Positions 52,458 through 63,696 of a stretch of 64,000 bases of DNA are shown in pieces (position 1 is the first letter of the stretch; each line of letters opens with the position of its first letter). The stretch spans positions 620,001 to 684,000 of the forward strand of contig NZ_CP147917.1 of assembly GCF_039645965.1 (NCBI RefSeq), given 5' to 3'. The position numbers and the translations under genes were made by a program. Under the pieces are notes generated by a model. It was not told the origin of the DNA. It worked only from the letters and a program-made list of their open reading frames with translations, and ran no database searches. Source of the stretch: Sulfurimonas sp. HSL3-2. Lineage in GTDB: Bacteria > Campylobacterota > Campylobacteria > Campylobacterales > Sulfurimonadaceae.

Positions 52458-54965
52458 TTATCCCTCACTTAGCAACTTAAAAAGATTTTCAATATTATTG
52501 CACATATTATTTTGTTTTTCGATTAAAAAGTGGTCTCTGGCTTTAGTTTTTGTCGAATGCACCTTTGCAGTTGCGATATTGATACTGTTTTGCTCAAATA
52601 TATCCATAATATACGCTAAAAGACCGCGTTGGTTCCTGGTATGAATACTCAGTTCTGCATAGGCTTGAGAATGCTCGCAGTCTATACTGATCTCATCCTT
52701 TTTAATATTCGGTTTTTTAATATTTATTGTTTTGCTCATATCAAAAGAATCTTCTACTATCTGCTTGATCTGTTCTATCGTATCATCTTCGATATTTTCC
52801 GAAAACTCTATTTTAAAATACTTGATTCCGTCAAAAAGAGTAAAGATATCCATTGAACCGACATCCAAATAACTCAGATTTGCCAAAAGATAGGAGATAT
52901 TTAGAGGAACTCGTCTAAAGATCTCAATACTTAGTCTTGTTCTATTTGTCACTTTAAAACTGAATTTATCAGTTTCTTTTGCCTGTTTTGCGATCTCTAT
53001 GATCTCTTCAGGAGAGTGCTTGAAATAGAAAAGGTTGGATTCTATCGCTAAAACCTTTTTCTGTTCTATCTTTGAAAGTGCGGCAAAACCTTCGCTGTTA
53101 CGTATACGTCTCTCTTTTTGCAGACGTTTGGTCGCATCACTGATCCTGTCACTTTGTTTAGCGACCTCCAGAGCGTTTATATAGAGCTCTTTTAAAAGTT
53201 TTGAACTAAACGATGTGTATACTCCTTCACCGACGCCGTTTATATCAGCGTATGTAAGAATATATAGAAGTTTCAGGTTCTTTTCATCCTTAATATTTGA
53301 GAGAAATTTATAGAGAACCTCTTCATGGTGTATATTTTCTCTAAATGCGACATTGCTCATCAGTACATGATGTTTGATTATCGTAACCGCTCTTTCTATA
53401 GCATCATCTTTAAACTTCAACTGCTTTGCAAACTGCGTGATCAGTTTTGCACCGACCTCACTGTGATCCTGTTTCCTTCCTTTGCCTGTATCGTGGAGTA
53501 AGACAGATATCTTGAGAAGAAGTTTTTCATCTGCGCTTAGACTATCATACTGATCCTGTATATACTGTTCTTGTATCGTTTCAAGTGCCTGGACGCATTT
53601 GATCGAGTGGATATCTACCGGATAGTGATGATAGCCGTCAAACTGAGGCAGAAACATCACTTTTCTAAAGCTGCTTATCAGTTGATGCAGGATGCCTGCA
53701 TCATAGAAAAGTTTCAAAAAGCAGTAGCTGTTCTCTCTTTTAAATATCTCTTTTAACTGAGAGTATGTTTTTGCTTTTAGCGGATGTTTGATGATCGAGT
53801 ATGTAAAAAGGTGCAAAAAGCCGGAATCGTATCTGTAATGTCTGTCCGGCAGTGAGATAAGGACATCTAAAAGTTTTTCGATAGGCTGCGCTTTTAGATT
53901 GTATGAAGCATACAGTCTTTCATCCATAAGATAGATGCCCTTTGTCAGTCTGGAGTTTTTCAGCTCTTTAAAATTATCCAGTTTAGCTATATATGCCCTG
54001 ACCATCTTTTTGACAAAGATCTGTGTGAAGTTGTTAATGCGCCATTGTGCCTGAAACACTTTTGTCGCCATCTTTCTTTCATCGCTGAATCCCAGCATAT
54101 GGCTTACTTGCGGCATTTGTTCAAGTGAGAGTCTATCCTCTTGTTTATTGTTTATAAGATGCAGCGCACTTCTAACACGAAAGAGCAGTTCCAGTGAAAC
54201 ACGGTACTCGTTATACTCGTCATCGGTAAAAAGGCTTCCGCTGAGGTCTTTGAGTGACTGGACATCGTAGATGATTTTTGCGACCCAGAAGATAAGCTGT
54301 GAATCACGGAGCCCGCCGATGCTCTCTTTGATATTCGGCTGCATAGACGTAGGGAATTTTTTTCTTCTTATTGCCGCTTCGTCTATCTTCGCTAAGATAA
54401 ACTCTTTTTGGTTATCGAGTCTGACTTTGTTTAACTCTTTTTGCGCACTGTGCCAGGTAAAGTTCGAGCCTGTTATAAAGCGCGATTCCATTAAAGCCGT
54501 TTTAATGGTGATATCTTCTCTTGATGCATTTATAAGGTCGTTTACTTCATGTACGCGGTGACCGAGTTTGAGTCCTGCATCCCATGCAAGATACAAAAAC
54601 TTCTCTATGATAAGGTCAGTATTGTAACCGTCACATTTTGAATAGATCATCATAAGATCGATGTCGCTGTGGACACACAACTGCTCCCGCCCGTAACTTC
54701 CGAGTGCTACTATGGTGATGGGAATAGCCGTACTCATCGGGACATAGATACCAAATGTTCGTCTGAGTACGGTCTTGTACATCAAAGAGATTATCTTATC
54801 AAGCTCTTTTGTATGTTTGACGAGAAAGTCTTTTCCCTGGTTCTTTTCAAAAAGGGCAGGCAGAGAGTCTTTATACTCTTTTATATATTGTTTAAAAACC
54901 TTTGAAAGCTCAAAGTCCGAGCCGTTTTGCTCAATCGTATTTTCTATTTGAAGTATGATATCCAT
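52458..54965 (-). CDS. glnD: PII uridylyltransferase / uridylyl-removing enzyme-like
   Basis: An 835-residue sensor of nitrogen state, with nucleotidyltransferase domain (GSYGREQLCVHSDIDLM near 90), a GlnD-linker domain, HD domain (LLHDTGKGRKQDHSEVGAKL near 490) and two C-terminal ACT domains that bind glutamine (about 690-830, RNQRGLLAYIMDIFEQNSINI near 785). All catalytic motifs remain. The glnB/PII substrate is not in this window. A -10-like ATTATA (minus-strand TATAAT at 54998-54993) lies 28 bases upstream. Confidence 0.9.
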   Translation of the reverse strand: MDIILQIENTIEQNGSDFELSKVFKQYIKEYKDSLPALFEKNQGKDFLVKHTKELDKIISLMYKTVLRRTFGIYVPMSTAIPITIVALGSYGREQLCVHSDIDLMMIYSKCDGYNTDLIIEKFLYLAWDAGLKLGHRVHEVNDLINASREDITIKTALMESRFITGSNFTWHSAQKELNKVRLDNQKEFILAKIDEAAIRRKKFPTSMQPNIKESIGGLRDSQLIFWVAKIIYDVQSLKDLSGSLFTDDEYNEYRVSLELLFRVRSALHLINNKQEDRLSLEQMPQVSHMLGFSDERKMATKVFQAQWRINNFTQIFVKKMVRAYIAKLDNFKELKNSRLTKGIYLMDERLYASYNLKAQPIEKLLDVLISLPDRHYRYDSGFLHLFTYSIIKHPLKAKTYSQLKEIFKRENSYCFLKLFYDAGILHQLISSFRKVMFLPQFDGYHHYPVDIHSIKCVQALETIQEQYIQDQYDSLSADEKLLLKISVLLHDTGKGRKQDHSEVGAKLITQFAKQLKFKDDAIERAVTIIKHHVLMSNVAFRENIHHEEVLYKFLSNIKDEKNLKLLYILTYADINGVGEGVYTSFSSKLLKELYINALEVAKQSDRISDATKRLQKERRIRNSEGFAALSKIEQKKVLAIESNLFYFKHSPEEIIEIAKQAKETDKFSFKVTNRTRLSIEIFRRVPLNISYLLANLSYLDVGSMDIFTLFDGIKYFKIEFSENIEDDTIEQIKQIVEDSFDMSKTINIKKPNIKKDEISIDCEHSQAYAELSIHTRNQRGLLAYIMDIFEQNSINIATAKVHSTKTKARDHFLIEKQNNMCNNIENLFKLLSEG

Positions 54966-55008
54966 CTTAAAATCTTTTATTATATTTTTAACATTATAGT
55001 ATATTCGA

Positions 55009-55014
55009 TATAAT
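55009..55014 (+). promoter_or_regulatory. Putative -10 element before mqnE
   Basis: TATAAT in the divergent glnD/mqnE region, 55 bases before the mqnE start. Confidence 0.45.
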
Positions 55015-55068
55015 TCGAATCACTATGATAAATTAAATTTTAATCAATAATTTTTTTAAAGGCAATGT

Positions 55069-56103
55069 ATGAGTAGAATCTCTTTTGACGAAGCACTGAA
55101 GATGTATGATATGGACTTTTTTGATCTGGCACAGATGGCTGATGAAAAGAGACAGGAACTGCACGGCAAAAAAACATATTTCAATATTAACCGCCATATA
55201 AATCCTACCAATGTGTGTAAGGATGTGTGTAAGTTCTGTGCATACAGCGCAAGCCGCAAAAACCCAAACCAGTACACTATGACGCATGACGAGATCATGG
55301 ATATCGTAAAAGATATCGACTCAAGAGGCATCAAAGAGGTGCATATCGTCTCTGCTCACAACCCGAATACGGGACTTGAGTGGTACCTAGAGGTGTTTAA
55401 AAAGATAAAGACAGCTTATCCTCACTTACATGTAAAGGCTCTTACCGCTGCCGAGGTTCATTTTTTAGCTGAAGAGTACAACAAGAGTTATGATGAGATC
55501 TTGGACCTTATGGTAGAAAACGGCGTTGACTCTATGCCGGGCGGTGGGGCAGAGATATTTGACGAGAAGGTGAGAGACTATATCTGTAAGGGTAAAGTCA
55601 CATCGGATCAGTGGCTGGAGATCCACAAAAAATGGCATCAAAGAGGCAAAAAAAGCAATGTCACTATGCTTTTTGGACATGTGGAAAACCGCGAGCACCG
55701 CATTGACCATATGATGCGTATCCGTGATCTGCAGGATGAAACGGGTGGATTCAACTGTTTTATTCCGCTCGTGTATCAGACGGAAAACAACTTCTTAAAC
55801 GTCAAAAAAGATATCACGGCAAATGAGATACTCCGTACTATGGCGATCAGCCGTTTAGTGTTGGATAACGTACCAAATCTAAAAGCTTACTGGGTGACAT
55901 CTACGGTAAATCTGGCTCTTATCGCACAGGAATTCGGTGCAAACGATCTTGACGGTACGATAGAAAAAGAGTCCATAAACTCGGCTGCAGGTGCAAAGAG
56001 TGCTAACGGTATGGAGCTCAATGAGTTTGTACAGCTTATTAAAAACAGCGGATTTACGCCTGTAGAGCGCGACAGTATCTACAATGAGATCAAAGTCTGG
56101 TGA
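55069..56103 (+). CDS. mqnE: Aminodeoxyfutalosine synthase MqnE
   Basis: Radical SAM enzyme of the futalosine menaquinone pathway, used in Campylobacterota in place of the Men route. The Fe-S motif CKDVCKFC (CX3CX2C) lies at 45-52 in NPTNVCKDVCKFCAYSAS; SMPGGGAEIF, PLVYQTENNFL and GTIEKESINSAAGA are MqnE signatures. 344 residues is typical. The next gene starts on its last bases (GTG overlapping TGA). Confidence 0.95.
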   Translation: MSRISFDEALKMYDMDFFDLAQMADEKRQELHGKKTYFNINRHINPTNVCKDVCKFCAYSASRKNPNQYTMTHDEIMDIVKDIDSRGIKEVHIVSAHNPNTGLEWYLEVFKKIKTAYPHLHVKALTAAEVHFLAEEYNKSYDEILDLMVENGVDSMPGGGAEIFDEKVRDYICKGKVTSDQWLEIHKKWHQRGKKSNVTMLFGHVENREHRIDHMMRIRDLQDETGGFNCFIPLVYQTENNFLNVKKDITANEILRTMAISRLVLDNVPNLKAYWVTSTVNLALIAQEFGANDLDGTIEKESINSAAGAKSANGMELNEFVQLIKNSGFTPVERDSIYNEIKVW

Positions 56104-56930
56104 ACATCTCCGTTGTCATCCCTACGTATAACCGCTACGAAGTCTTAAAAAGAGCGTTAAACTCAGTTTACGCTCAAACACATCAACCGACAGAAGTCAT
56201 CGTCATAGACGACGGTTCGACTGACTCAACCTCACAAATACTACAAGATTTTCCATCCATAATTTACCGCTATCAAGAAAACAGAGGTGTATCGTCTGCC
56301 AGAAATCTCGGCATCTCTCTTTGTACAAACGAATGGATAGCGTTTTTGGACTCAGACGATGAGTGGCATGAAGAGAAACTTGCATTACAGATAAGCTTAC
56401 ATGTAAGCGATGACAGTTTGAAGTTTTCCTATACCGATGAACGCTGGATACGCGGTAATAAAGAGGTAAATATCCCAAAAAAGTTTCATAAACATAGCGG
56501 AGATATCTTTGTACAATGCCTCTCTCACTGCATCATCGCTCCATCTTCGGTAGTTATCCATAAAAGTATATTTGACGATATCGGAGTGTTTGACGAGAGT
56601 TTAGAAGTCTGTGAGGATTATGACCTCTGGCTTAGGCTTACATGTAGGTATAAAGTGGGACTTGTAGATAAAGCATTGACCATAAAACATGGAGGCGATG
56701 ATGACCAGCTCTCGACAAAACACTGGGGTATGGACCGGTTTCGGGTACAAGCGTTAGAGAAACTTCTTGCTTTACACCCACAGGGCACTTCGCATGTAAG
56801 AGAGGCTGAGGTCAAAGAGATGCTTATTAAGAAGTACACTCTATTGCTTCAAGGTGCAAAAAAACATCAAAAACAGGAAAATATAAGAGCTTATGAAGCG
56901 TCTCTTAGAAAGTTAGGCGTAGCGGATTAA
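56100..56930 (+). CDS. Family 2 glycosyltransferase
   Basis: A 276-residue GT-A fold enzyme: VVIPTYNRYEVLKRALNSV, VIDDGSTDSTS and AFLDSDDEW (DxD-like) in the first 90 residues, then SSVVIHKSIFDDIGVFDESLEVCEDYDLWLRL. The last 60 residues are helical and charged, without a membrane anchor, so it is peripheral. GTG start at 56100 overlaps mqnE by 4 bases. Acceptor and donor sugars unknown; the cluster suggests a surface or flagellar glycan. Confidence 0.88.
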   Translation: MNISVVIPTYNRYEVLKRALNSVYAQTHQPTEVIVIDDGSTDSTSQILQDFPSIIYRYQENRGVSSARNLGISLCTNEWIAFLDSDDEWHEEKLALQISLHVSDDSLKFSYTDERWIRGNKEVNIPKKFHKHSGDIFVQCLSHCIIAPSSVVIHKSIFDDIGVFDESLEVCEDYDLWLRLTCRYKVGLVDKALTIKHGGDDDQLSTKHWGMDRFRVQALEKLLALHPQGTSHVREAEVKEMLIKKYTLLLQGAKKHQKQENIRAYEASLRKLGVAD

Positions 56931-56985
56931 GAGTAAATTTGCTAGAATAGCCCCAAGAATCAGAAATTATTATAAAGTTAAAGAT

Positions 56986-58005
56986 ATGAATATATTAATA
57001 ACCGGCGGAGCCGGATATATAGGTTCTCATGTAGTAAAAGAACTTTTAGAAGTATCAAAACATAATATTACGATAGTAGACAATCTAAGTACTGGGAGTG
57101 CAGAAACCCTTGAGACTTTAAGGTCTATGGGTGAGTTTCAGTTCAGAGGTCTGGATCTAAAAGAGTTCGATAAAGTAGCTCAGCTTTTTAGTGAAAACAG
57201 TTTTGACATCATTATGCATTTTGCGGCAAGTATCGTCGTTCCTGAGTCGGTAGAGAATCCTTTGAAATACTATATGGACAACACGGTAAACACAATAAAC
57301 CTTATAAAATGTGCAATAGACAATGATGTCAAAAGATTTATTTTTTCCAGCTCGGCAGCGGTTTACGGTGAACCAAAAAGCTTACCTGCAAACGGCGTAG
57401 ACGAGAACTATGTGACAGACCCTATCAATCCATACGGCATGAGTAAACTGATGAGTGAAAGGATCCTGCAAGATACTGCAAAAGCTTATCCTCAATTTAA
57501 ATATATCATCTTCAGGTATTTCAATGTCGCAGGTGCAGATATCCATTATGAAAACGAAAGACTTCGTCCAAGGATCGGACAAAAATTCCCTGATGCGACG
57601 CATCTCATAAAAATAGCTTCTGAGTGTGCTGCCGGTAAACGCGATAAGATGGAAATATTTGGAAATGACTTCAATACGGTCGACGGCACAGGAGTCAGAG
57701 ACTATATACATGTCGATGATTTGGCAGATGCCCATGTCAAAGCGATAGACTACTTACAACAGCATGACAGCGATATCTTCAATATCGGATACAGTAAAGG
57801 ATACTCGGTCAAAGAGGTGATCGATACTATGAAAAAAGTTACATCCACGGACTTTAAGGTAGAGTATACGACTCACAGGGAGGGTGACCCTGCAACACTG
57901 ATATCTGACAATACAAAAATAAAGACAAAGATGAAATGGACTCCTAAATATGACAGCCTCGGACTTATATGCCAAAGTGCTTATGAATGGGAAAAACGAT
58001 TTTAG
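56986..58005 (+). CDS. galE: UDP-glucose 4-epimerase
   Basis: Short-chain dehydrogenase that interconverts UDP-Glc and UDP-Gal, or the GlcNAc/GalNAc forms. NAD-binding GGAGYIGSHVV, SSSAAVYGEP and the catalytic Tyr-Lys pair in NPYGMSKLMSE are present; REGDPATLISDN at the end matches GalE. 339 residues. In this phylum it often works as Gne as well, supplying GalNAc-containing glycans. The start follows AAGTTAAAGAT. Confidence 0.93.
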   Translation: MNILITGGAGYIGSHVVKELLEVSKHNITIVDNLSTGSAETLETLRSMGEFQFRGLDLKEFDKVAQLFSENSFDIIMHFAASIVVPESVENPLKYYMDNTVNTINLIKCAIDNDVKRFIFSSSAAVYGEPKSLPANGVDENYVTDPINPYGMSKLMSERILQDTAKAYPQFKYIIFRYFNVAGADIHYENERLRPRIGQKFPDATHLIKIASECAAGKRDKMEIFGNDFNTVDGTGVRDYIHVDDLADAHVKAIDYLQQHDSDIFNIGYSKGYSVKEVIDTMKKVTSTDFKVEYTTHREGDPATLISDNTKIKTKMKWTPKYDSLGLICQSAYEWEKRF

Positions 58006-58097
58006 TTGAGTTTTTGGTTAGAAAAAAGAGTGCAAGAAGATAGCTTAGAAAAGAATACTATTGAGGGTTTTTATGCTAGAATTAAAAAATCAAATAA

Positions 58098-59131
<1,034 letters not shown>

Positions 59132-59132
<1 letters not shown>

Positions 59133-60259
59133 TGAATTTTATACCTTACGGTAAACAGTTTATACAGCAAGATGATATCGATGCTGTTGTAGAGACTCTG
59201 CAGTCAGATTTCTTGACGACGGGACCGAAAGTAAAAGAGTTCGAAGATACATTGAGCTCTTACTGCGGTGCAAAATATGTCGTAGCGGTCTCAAACGGGA
59301 CAGCTGCTTTACACTTGGCCTCTTTGGTCTTATTAAACAAAGGTGACAAAGTCCTCACCACCGTCAACTCCTTTTTAGCTACTTCAAACTCTATCCTTTA
59401 TGTCGATGCAAAACCTCTTTTTATAGATATAGCGCAAGACGGAAATATAGATTTAGATCTCTGCGAAGAGGAACTGAAAAAAGACAGGTCCATAAAAGCT
59501 ATCTATGCAGTCGCTTTCTCGGGAAATATGATCGATCAGGAAAGATTGAAATATTTAAAAGAGACGTACGGTGTGGTAATACTTGAAGATTGTGCACATG
59601 CAATCGGTGCAGAGTATAACGGCATTAAAGCCGGAAGCTGTACAAACTCAGACTGCTCGATCTTCTCTTTTCATCCGGTAAAACATCTTACGACTGCCGA
59701 AGGCGGTGCTATTACGACAAACTCTAAAGAGATATATGAAAGGCTCTTGATGTTAAGAGCCCACGGTATGCTTAAGACACCGGAAATGAAGCCGTGGGAA
59801 TACGAGATGAGAGAGTTGGGATTTAACTACAGGATTACCGATGTTCAATGCGCACTAGGTATATCTCAGTTAAAGAAACTGCCAAAGTTTATCGACAGAA
59901 GAGTTCAGATCGCCAAAAACTACGATGAGGCGTTTAAAGACACTGTCGTAAGACCGCTTTATACCTATGATGGAAGGTCATCGTATCATCTTTATGTAGT
60001 CAAAGTCGATTTTTCTAAATTAAACATCTCTAAAGCAGACCTCTTTAATAAGATGCGAGAAAACAGCATCGGCCTACAACTGCATTATATCCCTATCAAT
60101 AAACAGCCATATTATAGATCGCTGGGATATGGAGAAGAACATACACCGGTTATGGACAACTATTACGAAGAGTGCTTTTCACTTCCTATCTATTCTCTTT
60201 TAAGCGATGCTGAACAGACATACGTCATAAAAAAACTTTTTGAGATACTCAATGGGTAA
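59132..60259 (+). CDS. pseC: Aminotransferase PseC
   Basis: PLP-dependent aminotransferase making UDP-4-amino-4,6-dideoxy-N-acetyl-altrosamine, step two of pseudaminic acid synthesis. DegT/DnrJ/EryC1 family with the catalytic lysine in FSFHPVKHLTTAEGG (about 185) and NFIPYGKQFIQQDDIDAVV at the start; 375 residues. Its start overlaps the pseB stop by one base. Confidence 0.93.
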
Positions 60260-60953
60260 AGATGCGATCGCTATCATCCCGGCTCGAGGCGGAAGCAAAA
60301 GGATACCAAAGAAGAACATCAAGGATTTTTTTGGAAAACCTTTGATAGCTTACTCCATAGAAGCAGCACTAGAGTCAGATCTTTTTGAGAAAGTGATAGT
60401 AACGACGGATGATGAGGAGATCGCAGAAATCGCAAGAGAACATGGTGCACAAGTTCCATTCATCAGACCAAAAGAGCTCTCAGACGACTTTACAGGTACA
60501 AAAGACGTGATAGATCACGCAGTTCAATACCTTGAAGAACGAGGCGAACATTATAAGTACATCTGTACCATCTATGCGACAGCTCCATTGCTTCAAAAAG
60601 AGTACCTGATCCAAGGGTATGAAAAACTGAAAAACAGTGATGCCCTCAACGCTTTTAGTGCAGCGACTATGCCTTTTCCTATTCAAAGGACATTTAAACT
60701 GGATCAAAACGGAAGATGTGAGATGTTTACACCTGAACATTATATGACAAGAAGCCAGGATCTTGAAGAAGCGTATCAAGATGCTGGACAGTTCTATTGG
60801 ACAAAGAGAGATCAAAAATCCGATAAGATAATGTTTGGAAGTGACAGTATCCCGATAATAATCCCTCGATATTTGGTTCAGGATATAGATACATTAGAAG
60901 ATTGGAAACGAGCCGAATTCATGTATGAAGCGATACAAAACTCCAAAAAATAG
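60252..60953 (+). CDS. pseF: Pseudaminic acid cytidylyltransferase PseF
   Basis: Activates pseudaminic acid with CTP. The N-terminus AIIPARGGSKRIPKKNIKDF and VTTDDEEIAEIA are CMP-sialic-acid-synthetase family motifs; ATAPLLQKEYLIQGYE and DAGQFYWTKRDQ fit PseF. 234 residues from ATG 60252, which overlaps the pseC stop by 8 bases. The other pathway genes (pseG, pseH, pseI) are not in the window, and may follow further on. Confidence 0.9.
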   Translation: MGKDAIAIIPARGGSKRIPKKNIKDFFGKPLIAYSIEAALESDLFEKVIVTTDDEEIAEIAREHGAQVPFIRPKELSDDFTGTKDVIDHAVQYLEERGEHYKYICTIYATAPLLQKEYLIQGYEKLKNSDALNAFSAATMPFPIQRTFKLDQNGRCEMFTPEHYMTRSQDLEEAYQDAGQFYWTKRDQKSDKIMFGSDSIPIIIPRYLVQDIDTLEDWKRAEFMYEAIQNSKK

Positions 60954-61027
60954 GCTTTATCCAAAATATTTAAAGGATGTTTTAGATAAAATTACTACTC
61001 TAAATCAGTAGATTATATGTTGGAGAA

Positions 61028-62224
61028 ATGGGTTTGAATAAAATACTAAAACTAATCGGAAGAGATAAAGAGCTTTTTATTGATGATATCAGCAATTATG
61101 AAAAAGAGCTTTCACAAAAAGTGTCTACTTCCTCTTTTTTAGTCATAGGCGGCGCAGGCAGCATTGGGCAGGCTGTGACAAAAGAGATATTTAAACGCAA
61201 TCCTAAAAAACTTCATGTCGTAGATATATCTGAAAACAATATGGTCGAACTTGTACGTGATATAAGAAGCTCTTTTGGCTATATAGACGGCGACTTTCAG
61301 ACTTTTGCACTCGATATCGGGAGCATAGAGTATGATGCTTTTATAAAGGCTGACGGTAAATATGATTATGTCTTAAACCTATCGGCACTCAAACATGTAA
61401 GAAGCGAAAAAGATCCTTTCACATTGATGCGTATGATCGATGTCAATGTCTTTAATACAGACAAGACACTAAGACAGTCGATTGAGAACGGGACTAAAAA
61501 ATACTTTTGTGTCAGTACGGATAAAGCTGCAAACCCAGTAAATATGATGGGTGCAAGCAAAAGGATCATGGAGATGTTCGTGATGAGGAAGTCACAACAG
61601 ATAGATGTATCCATGGCACGATTTGCTAACGTCGCTTTTAGCGACGGTTCACTTCTTCACGGATTTAACCAAAGGATCCAAAAACAGCAGCCGATTGTCG
61701 CACCAAATGATATCAAAAGATATTTTGTAACGCCGAAGGAAAGCGGTGAACTTTGTCTGATGAGCTGCATATTCGGTGAGAACAGAGATATATTCTTTCC
61801 AAAACTCAGTGAGAACCTGCATCTGATCACTTTTGCCGAGATCGCTGTAAAATATTTGCAGGACTTAGGGTATGAACCCTACTTATGCAAAAATGAAGAG
61901 GAAGCAAGAGAGTTGGCCAAGACACTGCCTTCACTTGGTAAATGGCCTTGTCTGTTCACTTCAAGTGACACGACAGGCGAGAAAGACTTTGAGGAGTTTT
62001 TTACAGACAGAGAGACCCTGGACATGGAGCGCTTTGAAAATCTCGGTGTTATCAAAAATGAAGCTCTTTTTGATGAAAGACTTTTGAATGAATTTGAAAC
62101 AACGATAAAAATGTATAAGACAAATCTATCGTGGACAAAAGAGCAGATCGTCACTTTATTTTTTAAGATGATTCCGGGTTTTGGACATAAAGAAACAGGT
62201 AAATATTTAGATGGAAAGATGTGA
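61028..62224 (+). CDS. PglF/WbpM-class sugar 4,6-dehydratase-like protein
   Basis: A 398-residue soluble polysaccharide-biosynthesis SDR (PF02719 type). The nucleotide-binding GGAGSIGQAV and NLSALKHVRSEKDP are present, and the catalytic set reads [17 protein letters not shown]: Met replaces the SDR tyrosine, as in the configuration-retaining PglF/WbpM class and unlike PseB next door. The N-terminal membrane region of PglF is absent, and a 60-residue C-terminal extension (about 325-398) is present. Likely makes a 4-keto-6-deoxy UDP-sugar for a bacillosamine- or legionaminic-like residue. Start follows TTGGAGAA. Confidence 0.75.
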   Translation: MGLNKILKLIGRDKELFIDDISNYEKELSQKVSTSSFLVIGGAGSIGQAVTKEIFKRNPKKLHVVDISENNMVELVRDIRSSFGYIDGDFQTFALDIGSIEYDAFIKADGKYDYVLNLSALKHVRSEKDPFTLMRMIDVNVFNTDKTLRQSIENGTKKYFCVSTDKAANPVNMMGASKRIMEMFVMRKSQQIDVSMARFANVAFSDGSLLHGFNQRIQKQQPIVAPNDIKRYFVTPKESGELCLMSCIFGENRDIFFPKLSENLHLITFAEIAVKYLQDLGYEPYLCKNEEEARELAKTLPSLGKWPCLFTSSDTTGEKDFEEFFTDRETLDMERFENLGVIKNEALFDERLLNEFETTIKMYKTNLSWTKEQIVTLFFKMIPGFGHKETGKYLDGKM

Positions 62225-62227
62225 TAG

Positions 62228-63688
62228 ATGCTGTTTAACTCATACGAATTTATATTTTTCTTCTTACCATTTACTTTTTTTGTATATTTTTATCTACTCC
62301 AGAAACGTTTAACAGTAGGTGCGAGAGGATTCATAGTATTCGCATCACTATTTTTTTATTCTTGGTGGAACGTAGTCTATCTTCCACTTATACTCTCATC
62401 TATGCTTTTTAACTATGTCATAGGGAACAGTTTAAACGAGAATTTTTCAAAAGCAAAAGTCGGTAAAAAAACGCTTCTTATCTTTGGAATAATCTCGAAT
62501 CTCGCATTGCTCGGATACTTTAAATACAGCGACTTTTTTATACAAAACGTAAACTTGGCATTTGAGAGTTCCATATCACTTTTACATCTAGCTCTTCCAC
62601 TTGCCATCAGCTTTTTTACTTTTCAACAGATCGCATATCTTGTTGACAGCTATAGAGGTGAGACCAAAGAGTATGACTTTTTAAACTATGCACTATTTGT
62701 GACTTTCTTTCCTCAACTAATCGCCGGACCTATCGTACATCATTCGGAGATGATGCCTCAGTTTGCGAGTAGATGGAACTTAGCAAAAAACTACAAAAAT
62801 ATAGCAACCGGACTTTTTATATTTTCCATAGGATTATTTAAAAAAGTGGTCATCGCAGATACTTTTTCCGTATGGGCGACAAACGGATTTGATCATGCTG
62901 TTACACTAAACATGCTTGAAGCCTGGGTAACCTCACTTTCTTATACATTCCAACTTTACTTTGACTTTAGCGGATATACGGATATGGCCATAGGTGCAGC
63001 ACTTTTATTTAACATAAAACTGCCGATCAACTTTAACTCCCCTTATAAAGCTACCAGTATTCAGGACTTTTGGAGGAGATGGCATATCACGCTTTCAAGA
63101 TTTTTAAAAGACTACATCTATATCCCTCTTGGCGGAAATAGAAAAGGAAACTTTAGAACATATACAAATCTGATGGCTACGTTCATACTAGGCGGTATCT
63201 GGCATGGTGCGGGATGGACATTTGTTTTTTGGGGATTTTTACACGGTATTGCATTAGTTATCAACCATATCTGGAGGTCTATAGGACTTAAACTACCGAC
63301 TATATTTGCATGGTTTATCACTTTTAACTTTATCAACATCGCTTGGGTCTTCTTTCGTGCCAAAGAATGGAATGATGCTATTAAAGTCTTGAGTGGGATG
63401 ATGGGATTTAATAATATAGTCTTGCCAACATTTTTAGTAAATCAACTATACTTTTTAAAAAATTATCATGTTGAATTTGGAGGATTTTTAGTCAACATAA
63501 AAGGGGATCTTTCTATGTTCATTTGGTTGATTGCTGGTTTTGTTTTAATTTTATTTTTTAAAAATTCAAACGAATCTATAAATCTTTTTAAACCAAGCAT
63601 AAAAATATCTTTAATAACAGCTTTTTTATTAGTGTTTAGTGTACTATCTCTCACAAAAGCAAGTGAGTTTTTGTATTTTAATTTTTAG
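62228..63688 (+). CDS. MBOAT O-acyltransferase (AlgI family)
   Basis: A 486-residue membrane enzyme that transfers acetyl or other acyl groups across the membrane for O-acetylation of a glycan. About twelve membrane segments; FYFDFSGYTDMAIG-like QLYFDFSGYTDMAIG, FWRRWHITLSRFLKDYIYIPLGGNRKG (in two parts) and WHGAGWTFVFWGFLHG, with the catalytic histidine, are the AlgI/DltB signatures. The next gene encodes an SGNH-like protein, the usual partner in this type of O-acetylation. Starts 3 bases after the preceding stop. Confidence 0.92.
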   Translation: MLFNSYEFIFFFLPFTFFVYFYLLQKRLTVGARGFIVFASLFFYSWWNVVYLPLILSSMLFNYVIGNSLNENFSKAKVGKKTLLIFGIISNLALLGYFKYSDFFIQNVNLAFESSISLLHLALPLAISFFTFQQIAYLVDSYRGETKEYDFLNYALFVTFFPQLIAGPIVHHSEMMPQFASRWNLAKNYKNIATGLFIFSIGLFKKVVIADTFSVWATNGFDHAVTLNMLEAWVTSLSYTFQLYFDFSGYTDMAIGAALLFNIKLPINFNSPYKATSIQDFWRRWHITLSRFLKDYIYIPLGGNRKGNFRTYTNLMATFILGGIWHGAGWTFVFWGFLHGIALVINHIWRSIGLKLPTIFAWFITFNFINIAWVFFRAKEWNDAIKVLSGMMGFNNIVLPTFLVNQLYFLKNYHVEFGGFLVNIKGDLSMFIWLIAGFVLILFFKNSNESINLFKPSIKISLITAFLLVFSVLSLTKASEFLYFNF

Positions 63689-63696
63689 GTTGACAT